Notes under the pieces: generated by a model
Seen by the model: only the letters and a program-made list of their open reading frames with translations
Database searches by the model: none
What the model was told of the DNA's origin: nothing
In this document: one piece after another, positions 23,801 to 30,336 of the stretch
Numbering within the stretch: the first letter of the stretch is position 1
Layout of the letters: the number at the start of each line of letters is the position of its first letter
Program-made: the position numbers and the translations under genes
Source of the DNA: a virus
Length of the DNA: 52,445 nucleotides
Reading direction: 5' to 3' (one strand)
Virus record (IMG/VR): IMGVR_UViG_3300044630_000786
Coordinates: 1-52,445 of that record

Positions 23801-24369
23801 TATGATTCCTCAATCAAATCGCCCAATAAATTTATAGCATCATCCCAATCAAGTTCACCATTCTCATACTTCCATGTAAGAGAAAGTGCTTTTCTGTGAC
23901 TGTTAGTTCTGTTCTTCATACCATGCGGTATGCCAATGTTTACCAGCGTTGGTTGTTGTACTTCAACTTCTGCTAGAAAATCTACTTCGTCTTCTGTCCA
24001 CCCAAGAGCATATGGTGTTGTTGTTATTCCATAGGCATCTTTCTGCGCTGATGGATCAACTACCTTTGCTTCCTCGCTTTTAGGTTTCCACCACTGCATC
24101 ACTGAACCCTTTTCTTCACAGTATGCCCAGTTGATAGCCACATTATTATTTAATGCTATGCCATCTACGTGAATACCAAGTTCAAATCCAGGAGGAGAAC
24201 AAAACACATCAGCGTTTTTAATTCGTATACCACGACTATACATAAACTCAATCAATTCAGGATTGATGTAACTTGTATTTATTGGTACATGACCTTTCTC
24301 TGGTAACTGACTCATTAGAGATAGATCTAGTACAGGTGGTATTGTTAATTTAAGGTGTTTGTAATACAT
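23800..24369 (-). CDS. putative Fe(II)-dependent oxygenase, array B copy 1
   Basis: 189 aa. Family pattern: VFCSPPGFELGIHVDG (His67-x-Asp69), INWAY, then a distal NIGIPHG (His149) and an Arg (Arg159) in HRKALSLTW. This HxD...H...R order fits 2-oxoglutarate/Fe(II) cupin-fold oxygenases. Last of five tandem paralogues in transcription order, its stop abutting the ketosynthase ATG. Confidence 0.65.
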   Translation of the reverse strand: MYYKHLKLTIPPVLDLSLMSQLPEKGHVPINTSYINPELIEFMYSRGIRIKNADVFCSPPGFELGIHVDGIALNNNVAINWAYCEEKGSVMQWWKPKSEEAKVVDPSAQKDAYGITTTPYALGWTEDEVDFLAEVEVQQPTLVNIGIPHGMKNRTNSHRKALSLTWKYENGELDWDDAINLLGDLIEES

Positions 24370-24904
24370 AGCCCATTGTCATTTCTTTTCCATCAGAAGT
24401 AAAAGGTATAAAGGAAATGCATACACGATGACTTGTTGTAGTAACACCGTGTGGTATACCCACATTAACTTGGGCTACCTTTATCGTTTCGCTGTGCACC
24501 TTGTCAACCTCATCAAACTTAAACCAGTAATGCGCAGGGTTTTCGATTGATGATTTATTATCATAAGATGTATATATTGTTCGCTCCGCAGCATTCCATT
24601 TTTCTGTTGGTTCATACCAATCCATTGTGTGTGATTGTTCGCTGAAGGCAAAATTTATCTTAGCATAATCACCAAAGTAAGCATCGTCACAGTGCGGTGG
24701 CATTGTATAATTGGGTGGACAACAGAATACTTCTATCTCATAGTAGGGTAGATTGTTATGTTGTAAAAATGTTTTCATCTCTTCTGATGCCTTATCAGAA
24801 TCGATGCTATACTTTACGTATCTATCTTTAGGTAGCGTGTCAATCCATGACATATCCTTTAATGGATCAAACTGTATATTTAAATGTTTACAGTACGTAG
24901 TCAC
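24350..24904 (-). CDS. putative Fe(II)-dependent oxygenase, array B copy 2
   Basis: 184 aa, GTG start at 24904 with GGAAG upstream. HxD at His71/Asp73 (MPPHCDDAYF), core INFAFSE, distal VNVGIPHG and RVCISF. All likely metal ligands intact. Shares the CKHLNIQFDPL start with copy 1 (YKHLKLTIPP). Confidence 0.65.
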   Translation of the reverse strand: MTTYCKHLNIQFDPLKDMSWIDTLPKDRYVKYSIDSDKASEEMKTFLQHNNLPYYEIEVFCCPPNYTMPPHCDDAYFGDYAKINFAFSEQSHTMDWYEPTEKWNAAERTIYTSYDNKSSIENPAHYWFKFDEVDKVHSETIKVAQVNVGIPHGVTTTSHRVCISFIPFTSDGKEMTMGYVLQTP

Positions 24905-25475
24905 GTAGCACTTCCTTTAATTCATCATACTGTATACCCCAATCTTTTAATTGTGGTACAGTTCCTTTTTTAAAAACAGTAACAGAAATGCTTTTACGTG
25001 GATGCGTTGTTGTTATAACACTATGTGGTTGACCAGAGCAAACTGCAGTTGGATTATGTAACGTGCATCTATCTATCTCATCAACTTCTTCTGGTTCAAA
25101 CACAAAACTATAATCATCTAAGACGCCATCGTCTTGTTGTTCTGCTGTTGATTTTCTATCCCAATTACTTTTCGGTTTGAACCATGTATTATAATGCTCT
25201 CCGTCAGAATATGCCCAATTCAGTTTACACTTCTCTTGGAAATATTCACCATCAACATGTATCTGCAGTTGATAGTTTGCTGGCATAGAAAATACTTCAC
25301 CATCAAAAATATACAAACCAACTGAGTCCAACCATTCTTTTAATTCATCAGAGAAATATCCATTAGGAATATTTACGTGGCATTCTTCTGGTAATGTATC
25401 AAACCAAAGTTGCCCAATTTCTGATAGTGGGTGCTTTACTGGTACATCTTTTAAATGGAAGTAGTATCTTGACAT
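24888..25475 (-). CDS. putative Fe(II)-dependent oxygenase, array B copy 3
   Basis: 195 aa from ATG 25475 (MSRYYFHLKDVP), with AAGGA 6 nt upstream. HxD in LQIHVDGEYF, core LNWAYSDGEH. The distal site is SGQPHSVITTTHPRKSISV rather than GIPHG, but His and Arg are kept. Confidence 0.65.
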   Translation of the reverse strand: MSRYYFHLKDVPVKHPLSEIGQLWFDTLPEECHVNIPNGYFSDELKEWLDSVGLYIFDGEVFSMPANYQLQIHVDGEYFQEKCKLNWAYSDGEHYNTWFKPKSNWDRKSTAEQQDDGVLDDYSFVFEPEEVDEIDRCTLHNPTAVCSGQPHSVITTTHPRKSISVTVFKKGTVPQLKDWGIQYDELKEVLRDYVL

Positions 25476-26071
25476 ATACAATCCTTGAATATCTCTACAG
25501 CTTCATCCCACTGTAAAAATGGAACAACCGTATTATCATCTATATGGTCTGGTACTTCGCTTTGTTTGACCATGACAAGAGAAATACATATTCTTGCTTC
25601 ATTAGTCATGTTGACTACGTTATGTGGCTTACCCACATTGACTAATGATGGTGTTGCTATTTCGTGCTCATAAACCATAGTAGTATAGTCTGGTAGCCAG
25701 TTGCGATATAAACCACCAGCATTACCACGTATCTGCGAATCTTCTTCCTTAGCATCAAACCAACACATTTTATTGTATCCTGTGCCAATACAGTAGGAAA
25801 AGTTCATCTTAGTAGCATTATCAAATACATCGTGCTGGTCAATATGTATGTGCATTACATATTGTGGTGGCTGTATAAAAATATCATAGTATGGAATGTG
25901 TATACCCCTCTCCTTAAACCACTGTAGTAAATGTGGATTTAAGCCAGAGGGAGGTAGGTCGGTATGATGCCATGTTGACCTAACAGTTTTGTCAGGTCGT
26001 GGTAAAGCATCAAATTGTTCTTTTGATGCTAGAGGATAATCCCATGGAATTTTTAGGTCGGTTGCGTACAA
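25451..26071 (-). CDS. putative Fe(II)-dependent oxygenase, array B copy 4
   Basis: 206 aa, TTG start at 26071 with GAAGGAA upstream. HxD in MHIHIDQHDVF, core MNFSYCIG, distal VNVGKPHNVVNMTNEAR. Ligands intact. Overlaps copy 5 by 19 nt and copy 3 by 25 nt. Confidence 0.65.
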   Translation of the reverse strand: MYATDLKIPWDYPLASKEQFDALPRPDKTVRSTWHHTDLPPSGLNPHLLQWFKERGIHIPYYDIFIQPPQYVMHIHIDQHDVFDNATKMNFSYCIGTGYNKMCWFDAKEEDSQIRGNAGGLYRNWLPDYTTMVYEHEIATPSLVNVGKPHNVVNMTNEARICISLVMVKQSEVPDHIDDNTVVPFLQWDEAVEIFKDCICQDTTSI

Positions 26072-26658
26072 AGTATTTCCTTCGCACCATCAAACGTCAT
26101 ACCATTTACTGCAGGAAGAATTTTACTGCTTTCATCTATACCAATAGTAAATAGTTTTGCTCTTGCTTCGCTGGTTACTTTTAGTGTGTGAGGTATACCA
26201 GCATTCACCAAAACAGCTTCACCTGCTTGTATAATTTCTGATCCAGCAACTTTTAGAACATCTGGGTTTACTACCCATCCTGTTGGTGGATCATTCCATT
26301 TAGATTCTTCATAGTCGCCTGGATTTACTAACAAGTTATCTTGATTTTCTACACCTAATGGTTCAACAATATCATACCATGTATATTCGACAGGAACATC
26401 ATATACCCAAATTAACTTTGCGTGGTTATCTATCTCGCACCATGGTGCATCAACAAATAATGGTGGGGATTTTTGTGAGAATACAGTTAGCATGTTGCAG
26501 CTGATTGGCTTTAGACCAGCTGTATCTAACCATTGTAAAACATCGTTAGAGAGATGATGTCTCAATAATTTTATAGAATTATATTCATCTCCGAACTTGT
26601 CCCAGTCAACTTTCGATGACCAAGGATTGAATGATGGGAGATTTAGTTTCAGTAACAT
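26053..26658 (-). CDS. array B copy 5, oxygenase-like with altered metal motif
   Basis: 201 aa from ATG 26658 (MLLKLNLPSF). It aligns with the other four, including the distal VNAGIPHT, but the proximal HxD is replaced by PLFVDAPW: Phe where the His should be. It may be inactive, use another ligand, or act as a partner subunit. First in transcription order; about 36 nt below tRNA-Arg(TCT). Confidence 0.6.
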   Translation of the reverse strand: MLLKLNLPSFNPWSSKVDWDKFGDEYNSIKLLRHHLSNDVLQWLDTAGLKPISCNMLTVFSQKSPPLFVDAPWCEIDNHAKLIWVYDVPVEYTWYDIVEPLGVENQDNLLVNPGDYEESKWNDPPTGWVVNPDVLKVAGSEIIQAGEAVLVNAGIPHTLKVTSEARAKLFTIGIDESSKILPAVNGMTFDGAKEILCTQPT

Positions 26659-26693
26659 ATAGTACCTTTTCAATTGATAGTATATGTATTTAG

Positions 26694-26768
26694 TGGCACG
26701 GCATGGAGGAATCGAACCACCATTCTGAGTTTAGAAGACTCATGTCCTATCCGTTGAACGAATGCCGT
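26694..26768 (-). tRNA. tRNA-Arg(TCT)
   Basis: Anticodon loop CTTCTAA, reads AGA. 7-bp acceptor ACGGCAT/ATGCCGT, G73, CCA encoded at 26694-26696. One T-T mismatch in the T stem. Confidence 0.93.
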
Positions 26769-26773
26769 ATTAT

Positions 26774-26856
26774 TGGTGCCCCAAGAGAGACTCGAACTCT
26801 CACGCACTAGGCACTGGCTTCTAAGACCAGCGTGTCTACCATTCCACCATCGGGGC
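26774..26856 (-). tRNA. tRNA-Leu(TAG)
   Basis: Anticodon loop CTTAGAA, reads CTA/CTG. Class II with long variable arm, acceptor GCCCCGA, A73, CCA encoded. Confidence 0.93.
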
Positions 26857-26857
26857 A

Positions 26858-26989
26858 TTATCTAGTAATTTTTCGTAGCAACTTATACCAGTAATATTTG
26901 AAACCTCTAACAATCTCGAAGTCAAAGTGTAGGTTCACCTCTCTAGGTATAGAACCATATACTTTATCGAGTGTATCTTTAGGTTTCAT
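26858..26989 (-). CDS. small hypothetical protein (43 aa)
   Basis: Frame MKPKDTLDKVYGSIPREVNL fills the gap between bS21 and tRNA-Leu(TAG). Its ATG (26989) directly follows the bS21 stop (TAGATG), so it is probably translated by coupling. C-terminal part basic and aromatic. Not recognised. Confidence 0.55.
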   Translation of the reverse strand: MKPKDTLDKVYGSIPREVNLHFDFEIVRGFKYYWYKLLRKITR

Positions 26990-27235
26990 CTAATACATTT
27001 TCTTTTGTAGTTTCTGTGAAGATAATTTCTTTAACCATCTTTTCCTAGCAGAGTTCTTTGCGATTTTTCTTTTCACTGATGGTTTGACATACTCTTGTCG
27101 TTCTTTTACTTCTTGAAGCAACTTAGCATTTTCTACCTTGCGCTTCAACTGTCGTAACGCTTTTTCTATATTACCATCACATTCAACAGCCAATCCAAAT
27201 TTCTTTTCTCTCTTAGGTTTTCTGGTTTTTATCAA
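26990..27235 (-). CDS. rpsU: ribosomal protein bS21 homologue
   Basis: 81 aa from TTG 27235 (GGGAG 5 nt upstream); an upstream TTG at 27253 is also open. The core VECDGNIEKALRQLKRKVEN, then LLQEVKERQEYVKPSVKRK, matches bS21 (one or two helices of basic residues, then ...R..Y.KP...RK). bS21 sits on the 30S platform near the anti-SD and affects mRNA start selection. Phage-encoded bS21 is known in aquatic phages and may exchange into host ribosomes. It sits between tRNAs, in a late-promoter context (27270-27277). Confidence 0.85.
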   Translation of the reverse strand: MIKTRKPKREKKFGLAVECDGNIEKALRQLKRKVENAKLLQEVKERQEYVKPSVKRKIAKNSARKRWLKKLSSQKLQKKMY

Positions 27236-27269
27236 ATTATCTCCCTTTCGCAATTTATAGTTAAACTTT

Positions 27270-27277
27270 TATTTATT
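27270..27277 (-). promoter_or_regulatory. possible late promoter AATAAATA
   Basis: AATAAATA on the minus strand, 35 nt above the bS21 TTG and touching the 3' CCA of tRNA-Met. Confidence 0.4.
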
Positions 27278-27351
27278 GGTGGTGACAATAGGATTTGAAC
27301 CTATGACCTGTTCCGTATGAAGGAAATGCACTACCACTGTGCTATGTCACC
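27277..27351 (-). tRNA. tRNA-Met(CAT)
   Basis: Anticodon loop TTCATAC, acceptor GGTGACA/TGTCACC, A73, CCA encoded. No GGG/CCC anticodon-stem pairs, so not an initiator. A lysidine-type Ile tRNA cannot be excluded. Confidence 0.85.
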
Positions 27352-27353
27352 AA

Positions 27354-27427
27354 TGGAGCGGAATATCGGAATCGAACCGATGACTGAAGTTTGGAAGACT
27401 GCCGTTTTACCATTAAACTAATCCCGC
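27354..27427 (-). tRNA. tRNA-Gly(TCC)
   Basis: Anticodon loop CTTCCAA, reads GGA/GGG. T73 as usual for Gly, CCA encoded. Its own sigma70 promoter lies just above (27437-27465). Confidence 0.93.
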
Positions 27428-27436
27428 AATGTCATT

Positions 27437-27465
27437 ATTATACAGTAGAAATATCTTAAAGTAAA
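27437..27465 (-). promoter_or_regulatory. sigma70 promoter TTTACT-N17-TATAAT
   Basis: -35 TTTACT at 27460-27465, -10 TATAAT at 27437-27442. The -10 ends 9 nt before tRNA-Gly(TCC), so the primary transcript would start almost at the mature 5' end. Confidence 0.75.
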
Positions 27466-27479
27466 GTATTTCCAATATT

Positions 27480-27554
27480 TGGTGGACCGTGGGAGAGTCG
27501 AACTCCCTACTCCTGCGTGCAAAGCAGGTGTGTTCCCAATTATACCAACAGCCC
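27480..27554 (-). tRNA. tRNA-Ala(TGC)
   Basis: Anticodon loop TTTGCAC. Acceptor GGGCTGT/ACGGTCC with the G3-U70 alanine identity pair, A73, CCA encoded. Confidence 0.93.
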
Positions 27555-27560
27555 AAAATT

Positions 27561-27635
27561 TGGTGCTCGGTGAGAGGGTTGAACTCCCGACCTCTTCCTT
27601 GTAAGGGAAGCACTCTACCACTGAGTTAACCGAGC
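27561..27635 (-). tRNA. tRNA-Val(TAC)
   Basis: Anticodon loop CTTACAA, acceptor GCTCGGT/ACCGAGC, A73, CCA encoded. Confidence 0.94.
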
Positions 27636-27641
27636 ATGATG

Positions 27642-27715
27642 TGGTAGGGGTACTAGGTAATGCTCCTAGTTTTACTGGTTAAAAGCCAGTTACTTCACTT
27701 TAAAGTTTTACCCCC
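27642..27715 (-). tRNA. tRNA-Lys(TTT) with non-canonical D and T loops
   Basis: All four stems pair (GGGGGTA/TACCCCT with G1-U72; ACTT/AAGT; ACTGG/CCAGT; CTAGG/CCTAG) and the anticodon loop is CTTTTAA. But the D loop TAAAGTG lacks GG and the T loop AGCATTA lacks TTC, so the usual elbow contact cannot form. A73, CCA encoded. Confidence 0.75.
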
Positions 27716-27716
27716 A

Positions 27717-27794
27717 TGGTCTCGGTGGTAGGATTCGAACCTACGACCCTCTGCTCCCAAAGCAGATGCGCTAACCAGACTGCGCTACACCGAG
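27717..27794 (-). tRNA. tRNA-Pro(TGG)
   Basis: Anticodon loop TTTGGGA, acceptor CTCGGTG/CACCGAG, A73, CCA encoded. Begins at the base right after the groES stop codon. Confidence 0.94.
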
Positions 27795-28058
27795 TTAATC
27801 TAATACTGCGACAATATCTTCTTGCTTGATGATAACACGCTGAGAACCATCAATGGTAACTACAGCAGCTTTCGCCCACTCAAGCATAATCTTATCGCCA
27901 ACTTTTACTTCAGTAACCAATGGACCAATTGCTAACACGGTACCAGTTTTTGATTCTCCTAGACCTTGCGCACTTTCGATAACAATGCCAGAAGCTGTTG
28001 TGTTCTCACGTTTATTTTCTGCAACTAATACTTTGTCTTTCAATGGTACTACATTCAT
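27795..28058 (-). CDS. groES: GroES-like co-chaperonin
   Basis: 87 aa from ATG 28058 (MNVVPLKDKVLVAENK), SD AGAGG. Mobile loop NTTASGIVIES with the SGIV tripeptide that docks on GroEL, then VGDKIMLEW and KQEDIVAVLD as in GroES. Slightly shorter than bacterial GroES. T4 gp31 plays the equivalent role, remodelling the host GroEL cage for capsid protein. Embedded between tRNA-Thr and tRNA-Pro with no spare bases at its 3' end. Confidence 0.9.
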   Translation of the reverse strand: MNVVPLKDKVLVAENKRENTTASGIVIESAQGLGESKTGTVLAIGPLVTEVKVGDKIMLEWAKAAVVTIDGSQRVIIKQEDIVAVLD

Positions 28059-28088
28059 TAGGTATACCTCTCTCGTCATTAAAAATTA

Positions 28089-28162
28089 TGGTGCCCCTAC
28101 ACAGAATCGAACTGCAAATTACGGATTACAAAACCGTCGTTATACCATTTAACTATAAGGGC
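28089..28162 (-). tRNA. tRNA-Thr(TGT)
   Basis: Anticodon loop TTTGTAA, acceptor GCCCTTA/TAGGGGC, A73, CCA encoded. Confidence 0.92.
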
Positions 28163-28577
28163 GCAAAACATTTTTGAGAGTACTGTTATGTGTTTAGTTG
28201 GCAGCTTTAAATACCTGCCACCAGATCCTCAAGCATTTCAATCTATGTTGGGTTATCATAGATTCTCTCCGAATAAAGGACGCTGTTTTGACTGGCGATT
28301 ATCTTCCCTAACAGTTGGGATGCCCATTCTTTTGCTCACACTCTCAAAAATGCTTCCTGTCCGTCGTGGTAATTATAGTACATCAAGAGCCGAGAATCCC
28401 CAACCCCATCACGCATACCCTCCACCCACTCGCCACGGACAGAACTCTCGTGTCGCCAACGCTGGTTAGGTAGACCCATGATTTTACTCATGCCCTATTC
28501 AAAGGGAGAACCATCCTACTGATCGCCAATCAGTTTCTCTCATGCGGATCACATTAGCAGTGGTTAGCTGCGGGTCT
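28163..28577 (-). ncRNA. structured noncoding RNA segment between tRNA-Asn and tRNA-Thr (about 415 nt)
   Basis: No credible reading frame or tRNA. A perfect 13-bp inverted repeat (CATTTTTGAGAGT 28169-28181 with 28340-28352) closes one domain, inside which AATCTATG/CATAGATT and GGCAG/CTGCC hairpins are seen. An 8-bp repeat (CTGTCCGT 28357-28364 with 28435-28442) closes a second domain. The remainder to 28577 shows CATGA/TCATG, CTGAT/ATCAG, GCAG/CTGC hairpins and a possible AGACCC/GGGTCT closing pair. Flanking tRNAs would set its ends through RNase P and 3' process cuts. Large ornate RNAs near phage tRNAs (GOLLD, ROOL) are the nearest known precedent; identity is not established. Confidence 0.6.
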
Positions 28578-28653
28578 TGGCTCCGAAGGGTGGGATCGAA
28601 CCACCGACACGATGATTAACAGTCATCTGCAACTACCTCTGTGCTACTTCGGA
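28578..28653 (-). tRNA. tRNA-Asn(GTT)
   Basis: Anticodon loop CTGTTAA, acceptor TCCGAAG/CTTCGGA, G73, CCA encoded. Confidence 0.94.
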
Positions 28654-28659
28654 ATATCT

Positions 28660-28735
28660 TGGTAGCGGGAGCAGGAATCGAACCTACCTCATTCAAGCGT
28701 ATGAAACTTGCTAGTTCCCAGAACTATATCCCGCA
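28660..28735 (-). tRNA. second CAT-anticodon tRNA (Ile2 or Met)
   Basis: Anticodon loop TTCATAC. Acceptor 2-71 to 7-66 pairs are intact but 1-72 is T-T. A73, CCA encoded. With another CAT tRNA at 27277, one of the two may carry lysidine and read ATA as Ile. Confidence 0.82.
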
Positions 28736-28742
28736 ATCAATC

Positions 28743-28817
28743 TGGCGGTCTCAAGGGGTAACGATCCCCTTCTTTATGCGTGACAGGCATATGTGCGTCC
28801 ATGAACACTTTGAGACC
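28743..28817 (-). tRNA. tRNA-Asp(GTC)
   Basis: Anticodon loop CTGTCAC, acceptor GGTCTCA/TGAGACC, G73, CCA encoded. T loop ATCGTTA has A54 and T58 swapped relative to TTCGAAT. Confidence 0.88.
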
Positions 28818-28823
28818 AAAATT

Positions 28824-28908
28824 TGGTGGAGAATACTGGGATCGAACCAGTCGTACCCGAAGGTGGCGGATTTACAGTCCACTGCATCACCATTGATGCT
28901 TCTTCTCC
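28824..28908 (-). tRNA. tRNA-Tyr(GTA)
   Basis: Anticodon loop CTGTAAA, long variable arm, acceptor GGAGAAG/ATTCTCC, A73, CCA encoded. Confidence 0.94.
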
Positions 28909-29279
28909 ATGGTATTAGTTTTGCTGACGCACTGTTTGCTATGACTCATATGCTTTACTCGAGTTTACATCTTATCGTCATAGTTAGTCAGGCATGATCA
29001 AACCCATCGCTTACATCAGCAAAACTAATACCACATTTAATTGCACTGGGATGTTCAGCAACAATCCACTCTGGGCTAACCACGTAGTCGTCCTACGACT
29101 GGTCGCTTCTCACATTACAGTCCAAGTTGTTCCAGCGTGACCACCGTATCCGCATCAACATTCTACCTAGTAGAACTCCACTTCGTTTCCATCTTTCCTG
29201 ACACATGACGCACCCACACTCGGCAGTGCAGCTAATGCTCATACATCCTACTGGCTTGGTAACCCAATGCAATTAAATC
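28909..29279 (-). ncRNA. structured noncoding RNA segment between tRNA-Glu and tRNA-Tyr (about 371 nt)
   Basis: Two abutting domains fill the tRNA gap almost to the base. Domain I is closed by an 18-bp perfect inverted repeat (28910-28927 with 29016-29033) and holds an inner CTATGAC/GTCATAG helix. Domain II is closed by a 16-nt helix with one mismatch (29035-29050 with 29263-29278), with inner hairpins such as TTCTAC/GTAGAA and GTCG/CGAC. No reading frame of note. It should be freed by processing of the flanking tRNAs. Could belong to the GOLLD/ROOL type of large phage RNAs or be new. Confidence 0.65.
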
Positions 29280-29355
29280 TGGTACACGGTACGGGAATCG
29301 AACCCGTCTTCCTAACGTGAAAGGCTAGTGTCCTAAACCGATAGACGAACCGTGC
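29280..29355 (-). tRNA. tRNA-Glu(TTC)
   Basis: Anticodon loop CTTTCAC, acceptor GCACGGT/ACCGTGT (G1-U72), A73, CCA encoded. First tRNA after the boxA leader at 29356-29541. Confidence 0.93.
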
Positions 29356-29541
29356 ATTGTTGGTTGTTTCAAACGTCTCCCGACGTGACGGACAACCATA
29401 ACCGTATTCAATTTTTAAAGAACAATAGAACTAACAAGGTGCTGACTGTTACATGGTGCCGAAGTCATTACCACACCAAAACCTTGTCAAACTCTTCTCA
29501 GAGCCAGATCGTTCACTTCTGTTTATCAACTCAATATAGTA
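29356..29541 (-). promoter_or_regulatory. structured tRNA-operon leader with boxA
   Basis: Untranslated leader between the promoter at 29542-29570 and tRNA-Glu. Contains ACAAGGT/ACCTTGT and TGGTTGT/ACAACCA helices (the latter enclosing ACGTC/GACGT) and the boxA-like element at 29410-29423. The arrangement resembles rRNA operon leaders. Confidence 0.6.
29410..29423 (-). promoter_or_regulatory. boxA-like antitermination element GTTCTTTAAAAATT
   Basis: Minus-strand GTTCTTTAAAAATT resembles bacterial rRNA leader boxA (consensus close to TGCTCTTTAACA), bound by NusB/NusE. 55 nt before tRNA-Glu. A 13/14-identical copy is at 31358-31371. Confidence 0.6.
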
Positions 29542-29570
29542 ATTATACACCAACTTCTAATTAAAGTAAA
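29542..29570 (-). promoter_or_regulatory. sigma70 promoter TTTACT-N17-TATAAT of tRNA operon
   Basis: -35 TTTACT at 29565-29570, -10 TATAAT at 29542-29547, 17-nt spacer. Preceded by the hairpin at 29588-29604 and followed by the boxA leader. Confidence 0.8.
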
Positions 29571-29587
29571 GCACTTTCTTTGGAAGC

Positions 29588-29604
29588 CCCTACTATCAGT
29601 AGGG
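29588..29604 (-). terminator. CCCTAC-type hairpin
   Basis: 7-bp stem CCCTACT/AGTAGGG, 3-nt loop, between tRNA-Cys and the next promoter. Weak T-tail on the minus strand. Confidence 0.55.
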
Positions 29605-29607
29605 TTA

Positions 29608-29683
29608 TGGAGTGGGTGACAGGACTCGAACCTGCATTGAACTGATTTGCAATCAGCTACCTAACCATTCAGTGCACACCCAC
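29608..29683 (-). tRNA. tRNA-Cys(GCA)
   Basis: Anticodon loop TTGCAAA, acceptor GTGGGTG/CACCCAC, T73 as expected for Cys, CCA encoded. Its 5' 15 bases overlap the end of the HNH gene. Confidence 0.92.
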
Positions 29684-30235
29684 ATAATCTCTTACTCTAC
29701 TGTTCTTAGGAACACCACTCATCAAATATTCCATTTGGTCAGTCAGAATATTTCTGTTAGACAAAATCATATTCTCATAGTGATTTGGTTCGTAAGGAAC
29801 ATACAACAACTTCATGTTGATATCCTCAAGCAACCTACGTCCCTTTTTCATGTTACAAGGTTTGCATGCAGTAACTACGTTAGTCCACGCATCCTTACCA
29901 CCTTCGCAACGTGGTATCACATGGTCTCGTGATAGATGACTAACTGAAAAATTGTTACCGCAGTAAGCACACAAATGTCTGTCTCTAGAAAAAAGAGTTT
30001 TGTTTGTCAACGCAACTCTACCAAATTTGTCAAGAGACGATGTACCTCGAACAGCAATTATAGAAGGAACCTCGATGCGAGATTCAATACCATCATTGTT
30101 GATACCACCACGGAAGATTTTCAATGTTTCACCTAGCGACCAGATTACCATCTCTTTTGCTTGATAACTTACCGCATCTTCAAAGTTTATCCACTTGCGA
30201 GGTAAACCTGCTGCGTCTAGTGCTAGAACATTCAT
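29669..30235 (-). CDS. HNH endonuclease
   Basis: 188 aa from ATG 30235 (MNVLALDAAGLPRKWINFED), SD AAAGGAAAG; the frame further upstream runs through tRNA-Leu and is not coding. Core: HLCAYCG, then SRDHVIPRCEGG, DAWTNVVTACKPCN, the CxxC..DH..N..CxxC form of HNH enzymes common in large phages. Probably a DNA-cutting enzyme, homing-type or host-directed. Its 3' end overlaps tRNA-Cys by 15 nt, so RNA processing would destroy the mRNA end. Confidence 0.88.
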   Translation of the reverse strand: MNVLALDAAGLPRKWINFEDAVSYQAKEMVIWSLGETLKIFRGGINNDGIESRIEVPSIIAVRGTSSLDKFGRVALTNKTLFSRDRHLCAYCGNNFSVSHLSRDHVIPRCEGGKDAWTNVVTACKPCNMKKGRRLLEDINMKLLYVPYEPNHYENMILSNRNILTDQMEYLMSGVPKNSRVRDYVGVH

Positions 30236-30252
30236 TTTCTTTCCTTTCTTAT

Positions 30253-30336
30253 TGGTACGAGGAGCGGGACTCGAACCCGCACGACTTTCGTCGGGAGATT
30301 TTAAGTCTCCTGTGTCTACCATTCCACCATCCTCGC
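30253..30336 (-). tRNA. tRNA-Leu(TAA)
   Basis: Anticodon loop CTTAAAA, class II variable arm (CGAC/GTCG), A73, CCA encoded. Confidence 0.94.

Noticed and set aside
24255-24270. AATAAATA match inside array B copy 1
   Set aside because: Well inside a gene, with no start codon at late-promoter distance.
28163-29279. Group I intron, RNase P RNA or CRISPR in the noncoding segments
   Set aside because: No P/Q/R/S core, no RNase P conserved blocks and no regular direct repeats with spacers could be found.
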